A stretch of DNA of 9,207 nt from 13-2-20CM-68-14 sp046733295. GTDB lineage: Bacteria; Actinomycetota; Thermoleophilia; Gaiellales; Gaiellaceae. Each line of letters opens with the position of its first letter. Position 1 is the stretch's first letter. The stretch is taken from assembly GCA_046733295.1 (NCBI GenBank), contig JBKPOY010000009.1, positions 1 through 9,207 on the forward strand, given 5' to 3'. The notes under the pieces were generated by a model. It worked only from the letters and a program-made list of their open reading frames with translations, made no database searches and was not told the DNA's origin. Positions 6,851 to 9,207 of this stretch are shown one piece after another. The position numbers were made by a program, and so were the translations under genes.

Positions 6851-6939
6851 TGTCCGACGTCCGCGGGGCGGGGAGCGGCGTGCAAGCGCAGGTGCTGCGC
6901 CTGGCCGTGGCTAGACCAGACCTCGCCCGACGTCGGACA
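6851..6939. repeat. 11-bp inverted repeat enclosing a hairpin after the amylase gene
   Basis: TGTCCGACGTC (6851-6861) and GACGTCGGACA (6929-6939) are perfect inverted copies with 67 bases between them. Inside sits a second stem, GCGCAG (6886-6891) and CTGCGC (6895-6900) with a three-base loop. The element begins 28 bases after the amylase stop, in the gap between two convergent genes. A transcript through it could fold into a branched structure and help end transcription, although no U-run is present. It may instead be a dispersed intergenic repeat. Confidence 0.45.
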
Positions 6940-6996
6940 CCGTTACGGAAGTGTGACGGCGGTGGCCGAAGCGCCTGCAAACCCAGCGGTTCACGG

Positions 6997-7011
6997 CGGT
7001 GTCGGACACCG
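6997..7011. repeat. 15-bp palindrome CGGTGTCGGACACCG, partly repeated 69 bp upstream
   Basis: CGGTGTCGGACACCG is a perfect palindrome around a central G. Its right part, GTCGGACACCG, recurs exactly at 6932-6942, and the core GTCGGACA recurs inverted at 6851-6858. A further 9-mer, ACGGCGGTG, occurs at 6956-6964 and 6993-7001. Three copies of one core in 160 bases is unlikely to be chance and suggests an intergenic repeat family or a multi-site binding region. The rest of 6823-7060 shows no ORF I can support. Confidence 0.5.
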
Positions 7012-7060
7012 GGGTTGAAGCGCAACGAAGCTCGAACGCGACCCGCACCGAGCGGCCTCG

Positions 7061-8389
7061 CTACCCGGCGTACGTGGCCGCCCCCGGAGTGGACACGCTC
7101 TCGGCTACCGCGGCGGCCAGCTCCTCGGCCTCCCTCGGCTCGAGGCCGGTCGTGGTGATGCGGATTCCCGGCAGCGACTTGAAGCGGTAGCGCTCGCCCG
7201 GGCTCACCGCCCAGCCGCGCTGGAGCAGGAACTGCACGGTTGCCGCCTCCTCGGCGAGCGGGACCCAGACGCCGAGGCCCGAGCTGCCGTGCGCGGCGAT
7301 TCCGTGACCGGCAAGGGCCTCGACGAGCGCCGCGCGGCGGTCGGCATAGGTGCGCTCGGCGCGGGCGAGCAGCTTCCGCGTCGCGGCGCTCGACCAGAGG
7401 CGCGCCGTCGTCTGCTGGAGCAGGTGGCTCACCCAGCCGGGGCCGACCAGCTGTCGCCCCTCCACCCTGCTGATCGTCAGCGGATCGCCGGTCATCGCGG
7501 CGACGCGGAGATCGGGGCCGAGCACCTTCGAGAGCGAGCGGATCACCGTCCACCGCGGGCTCGACGCATGCAAGCCGACATAGGGCGCGCCGGCCACCGC
7601 CGCGACGTAGTCGTCCTCGACCACGAGCGCTTCGGGATGGCGCTCGAGCACACCGCGCACGAGGCGCCCACGTTCGGCGTCCACGGCCGCCCCCGTGGGG
7701 TTCTGCCCCCGCGGGGTCGCGATGACGGCCTTCGCGCCGCGGTCGAGCGCTCGCTCGAGCTCGTCGGGAACAAGCCCGAGCTCGTCGACTCCGGCCGGCT
7801 CGGGCTGAAGCCGGAGGGCCCGGACCAGATCGGCGATTCTCGGCCAGCTCGGGTCCTCGACGACGACGCGGTCACCCGGCAGGAGCTCCGTCTGCAGTAG
7901 GCGCTCGACGCCGTCGAGGGCGCCGCCGACCACGGCGATGTCGCCGTCGATCCCGTCGGCCGCGAAGTCGGCTTCCGCCAGCTCGACGAGCTCGGGAAGC
8001 TTGTTCGGCCCGCCATAGAGCTTGTGCGCGGGATCGAGACGCGCGAGCGCGGGCCCGAGCGGCGGCAGGAACTCCGGGTTGGGGTTGCCGCCGGCGAGAT
8101 CGCGCGTGTCCGGTGGCACGGGCTGTCCGCCTCGAACCCGCAGCGGCGGCTGAGCCGAGACGACGGTTCCGCGCCGGCGATCGGCGCTGACCAGGCCCCT
8201 CTGCTTGAGCGTGCGATAGGCGGCCGCCACTGTGGCCGGGCTCACCTGAAGCTCGCTCGCGAGGTCCCGAACCGCCGGTAGCCGCGCGGCGGGCTCGAGC
8301 TCGCCTGCTGCGACCGCGGCCTCGATGCGCGCGGCGATCGTCGCCGCGCCGGCACCGCGTGCGATATTATGTACTAGTGAAGATCCCAT
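7061..8389 (-). CDS. MocR-subfamily GntR transcriptional regulator with PLP aminotransferase-like domain
   Basis: A 442-residue one-component regulator. The N-terminal winged helix (about 13-77) has the GntR pattern LPAVRDLASELQVSPATVAA followed by YRTLKQRGLV. A short linker (about 78-95) leads to a fold-type I aminotransferase domain (about 96-435). PLP-site motifs are present: TPRGQNPTG, EDDY (258-261) and SLSK with the Schiff-base lysine K288, then LGPDLRVA. Relatives (GabR, PdxR, TauR, DdlR) sense amino compounds or PLP and control a neighbouring enzyme or transporter; here the natural target is the divergent MFS gene. ATG 8389 is used because no other in-frame start lies before the helix-turn-helix. 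TATAGT (8400-8395, minus strand) lies five bases before it and no Shine-Dalgarno sequence exists, so the message is probably leaderless. The first nine codons are unusually A/T-rich because they lie inside the control region. The ligand is unknown. Confidence 0.93.
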   Translation of the reverse strand: MGSSLVHNIARGAGAATIAARIEAAVAAGELEPAARLPAVRDLASELQVSPATVAAAYRTLKQRGLVSADRRRGTVVSAQPPLRVRGGQPVPPDTRDLAGGNPNPEFLPPLGPALARLDPAHKLYGGPNKLPELVELAEADFAADGIDGDIAVVGGALDGVERLLQTELLPGDRVVVEDPSWPRIADLVRALRLQPEPAGVDELGLVPDELERALDRGAKAVIATPRGQNPTGAAVDAERGRLVRGVLERHPEALVVEDDYVAAVAGAPYVGLHASSPRWTVIRSLSKVLGPDLRVAAMTGDPLTISRVEGRQLVGPGWVSHLLQQTTARLWSSAATRKLLARAERTYADRRAALVEALAGHGIAAHGSSGLGVWVPLAEEAATVQFLLQRGWAVSPGERYRFKSLPGIRITTTGLEPREAEELAAAVAESVSTPGAATYAG

Positions 8390-8414
8390 TGTGTACTATA
8401 ACAAAGATATCACA
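8364..8414. promoter_or_regulatory. Divergent MocR/MFS control region with 10-bp direct repeats
   Basis: An AT-rich island in GC-rich surroundings covers both start codons. TTATGTACTA (8367-8376) and TTGTGTACTA (8389-8398) are direct repeats with one mismatch, spaced 22 bp, close to two helical turns, which would put them on the same DNA face. MocR regulators such as GabR are known to bind direct repeats near their own promoter. The second copy overlaps opposed -10-like hexamers, TATAGT (8400-8395, minus) and TATAAC (8397-8402, plus). Binding there would affect both genes. No convincing -35 was found for either. Confidence 0.55.
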
Positions 8415-9207
8415 CAACGGCTAGGCTTGGGCCTCTCGCGCGAGCTCTGGCTCGTCGAGGCCGGGATCTTCCTGAACTACCTCGGCTACGGCGCCGTCCT
8501 CCCCTTCGAGATCATCTACCTGCACAACGCGCGCGGATTCAGCCTCGGCGTCGCCGGTCTCGTGGTCGGCACGCTCACCGGCGCCGCGGTGGCGACCGCA
8601 CCGCTCGCGGGCCCGCTGATCGACCGCTTCGGCGCCCGCGGGACCGCGGCCGCCTCCGGCATTGCGCTCGCCGCCGGGTATGCCGGCCTGGCCTTCGCAC
8701 ACTCCCCTGCCGCTGCCTTCGCAGCGGCGCTGCTGGCGGGCGTCGGGAACGGCGCGCTCATTCCCAGCCAGTCGACCTTGCTGGCCACGCTGGCCCCGTC
8801 CGAGCTGCGCCATCGCGCAACCGCCGTCTCGCGCGTGGCCGCGAACGCCGGGGCCGGAGCCGGCGGCGCTCTCGGTGGTCTCGTCGCCGTCTACGGGTTG
8901 ACGGGGTTCGTCCTGCTCTTCCTGGCCAACGCCCTCACCTACCTCGTCTACGTGTGCGTCCTGGTCGCGGTCGTACGAGACGGGGCGCGACCCGAGCCAA
9001 TCGCGGGCGGATATCGGCTCGTCCTTCGTGACCGAGCCTTCATCCATCTTGCCCTCACGAACGTGGCGATGATCGGGGTCGGCTGGGGCGTCTTCACGTG
9101 GCTCGTGCCGCCGTACGCGAAGAGCGAGCTCGGTATCGATGCCCAGCTGATCGGGTTGCTGCTGTTCGCCAACGCAGCAACGGTCGTGGTCGCCCAAGTG
9201 CCGATCG
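8391..9207 (+). CDS. MFS transporter, N-terminal part (continues beyond window)
   Basis: A major facilitator superfamily permease, cut by the right edge; 272 codons are visible with no stop. The product shows a first helix (LVEAGIFLNYLGYGAVLPFE), then GFSLGVAGLVVGTLTGAAVA and the family's motif A-like loop GPLIDRFGAR between helices 2 and 3. Further hydrophobic segments follow, up to LIGLLLFANAATVVVAQVPI at the edge, so about seven of twelve helices are seen. I give GTG 8391 as the start, 1 bp from the MocR start, but codons 2-11 are A/T-rich and overlap regulatory signals. TTG at 8427, downstream of a TATAAC hexamer (8397-8402), is a real alternative and would remove 12 residues without touching the first helix. 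Its position suggests control by the MocR protein. Substrate unknown; drug or metabolite efflux is typical for such short-loop MFS proteins. Confidence 0.87.
   Translation, partial: MYYNKDITQRLGLGLSRELWLVEAGIFLNYLGYGAVLPFEIIYLHNARGFSLGVAGLVVGTLTGAAVATAPLAGPLIDRFGARGTAAASGIALAAGYAGLAFAHSPAAAFAAALLAGVGNGALIPSQSTLLATLAPSELRHRATAVSRVAANAGAGAGGALGGLVAVYGLTGFVLLFLANALTYLVYVCVLVAVVRDGARPEPIAGGYRLVLRDRAFIHLALTNVAMIGVGWGVFTWLVPPYAKSELGIDAQLIGLLLFANAATVVVAQVPI

Noticed and set aside
1..9207. CRISPR array, tRNA/rRNA, IS element or toxin-antitoxin pair
   Set aside because: No spaced repeat array, transposase motif, cloverleaf-like segment or toxin-antitoxin signature was seen on either strand.

Overview
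The window looks like chromosomal DNA of a high-GC actinobacterium. Coding regions have strong G/C bias at third codon positions, GTG starts are used, and at least two genes seem to be read from leaderless transcripts. The gene mix (Dps, AI-2E-family membrane protein, YcaQ-type glycosylase, MocR regulator, secreted amylase) would fit a soil lineage such as Thermoleophilia. That placement is an impression, not a computed result. No phage, IS element, CRISPR array, tRNA or rRNA was seen.

Layout, left to right. Positions 1-647 (minus) hold most of a ZIP-family metal transporter that runs off the left edge and is split near its N-terminus by a TGATG junction at 544-548. Positions 648-972 hold a possible 63-residue ORF (782-973, minus), whose ATG overlaps the stop of the next gene, and a GC-rich inverted repeat. 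Positions 973-2121 (minus) encode a YcaQ/AlkX-type DNA glycosylase with its QLD motif. Only 58 bp away and divergent is a Dps-family ferritin-like protein (2180-2677, plus). It is followed by an AI-2E-family membrane protein (2738-3823) and a 957-residue secreted GH13 amylase (3949-6822). The amylase has two tandem Ig-like modules and a C-terminal CBM41-like starch-binding module. A structured, repeat-containing convergent gap (6823-7060) separates it from a MocR-type (GntR helix-turn-helix plus PLP aminotransferase fold) regulator (7061-8389, minus). The regulator is divergent from a partial MFS transporter (8391 to the right edge, plus).

Functional groups. The glycosylase and Dps both act on DNA integrity and may share a promoter region. 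The amylase stands alone, with no sugar transporter or regulator beside it. The MocR and MFS genes look like a regulator-transporter pair. Their start codons are 1 bp apart, and an AT-rich island with 10-bp direct repeats one per 22 bp overlies both starts. I did not find a clearly new multi-gene system. The points most worth a second look are the MocR/MFS control region, the split histidine-free ZIP gene, the small ORF coupled to the glycosylase, and the palindromic repeats after the amylase.
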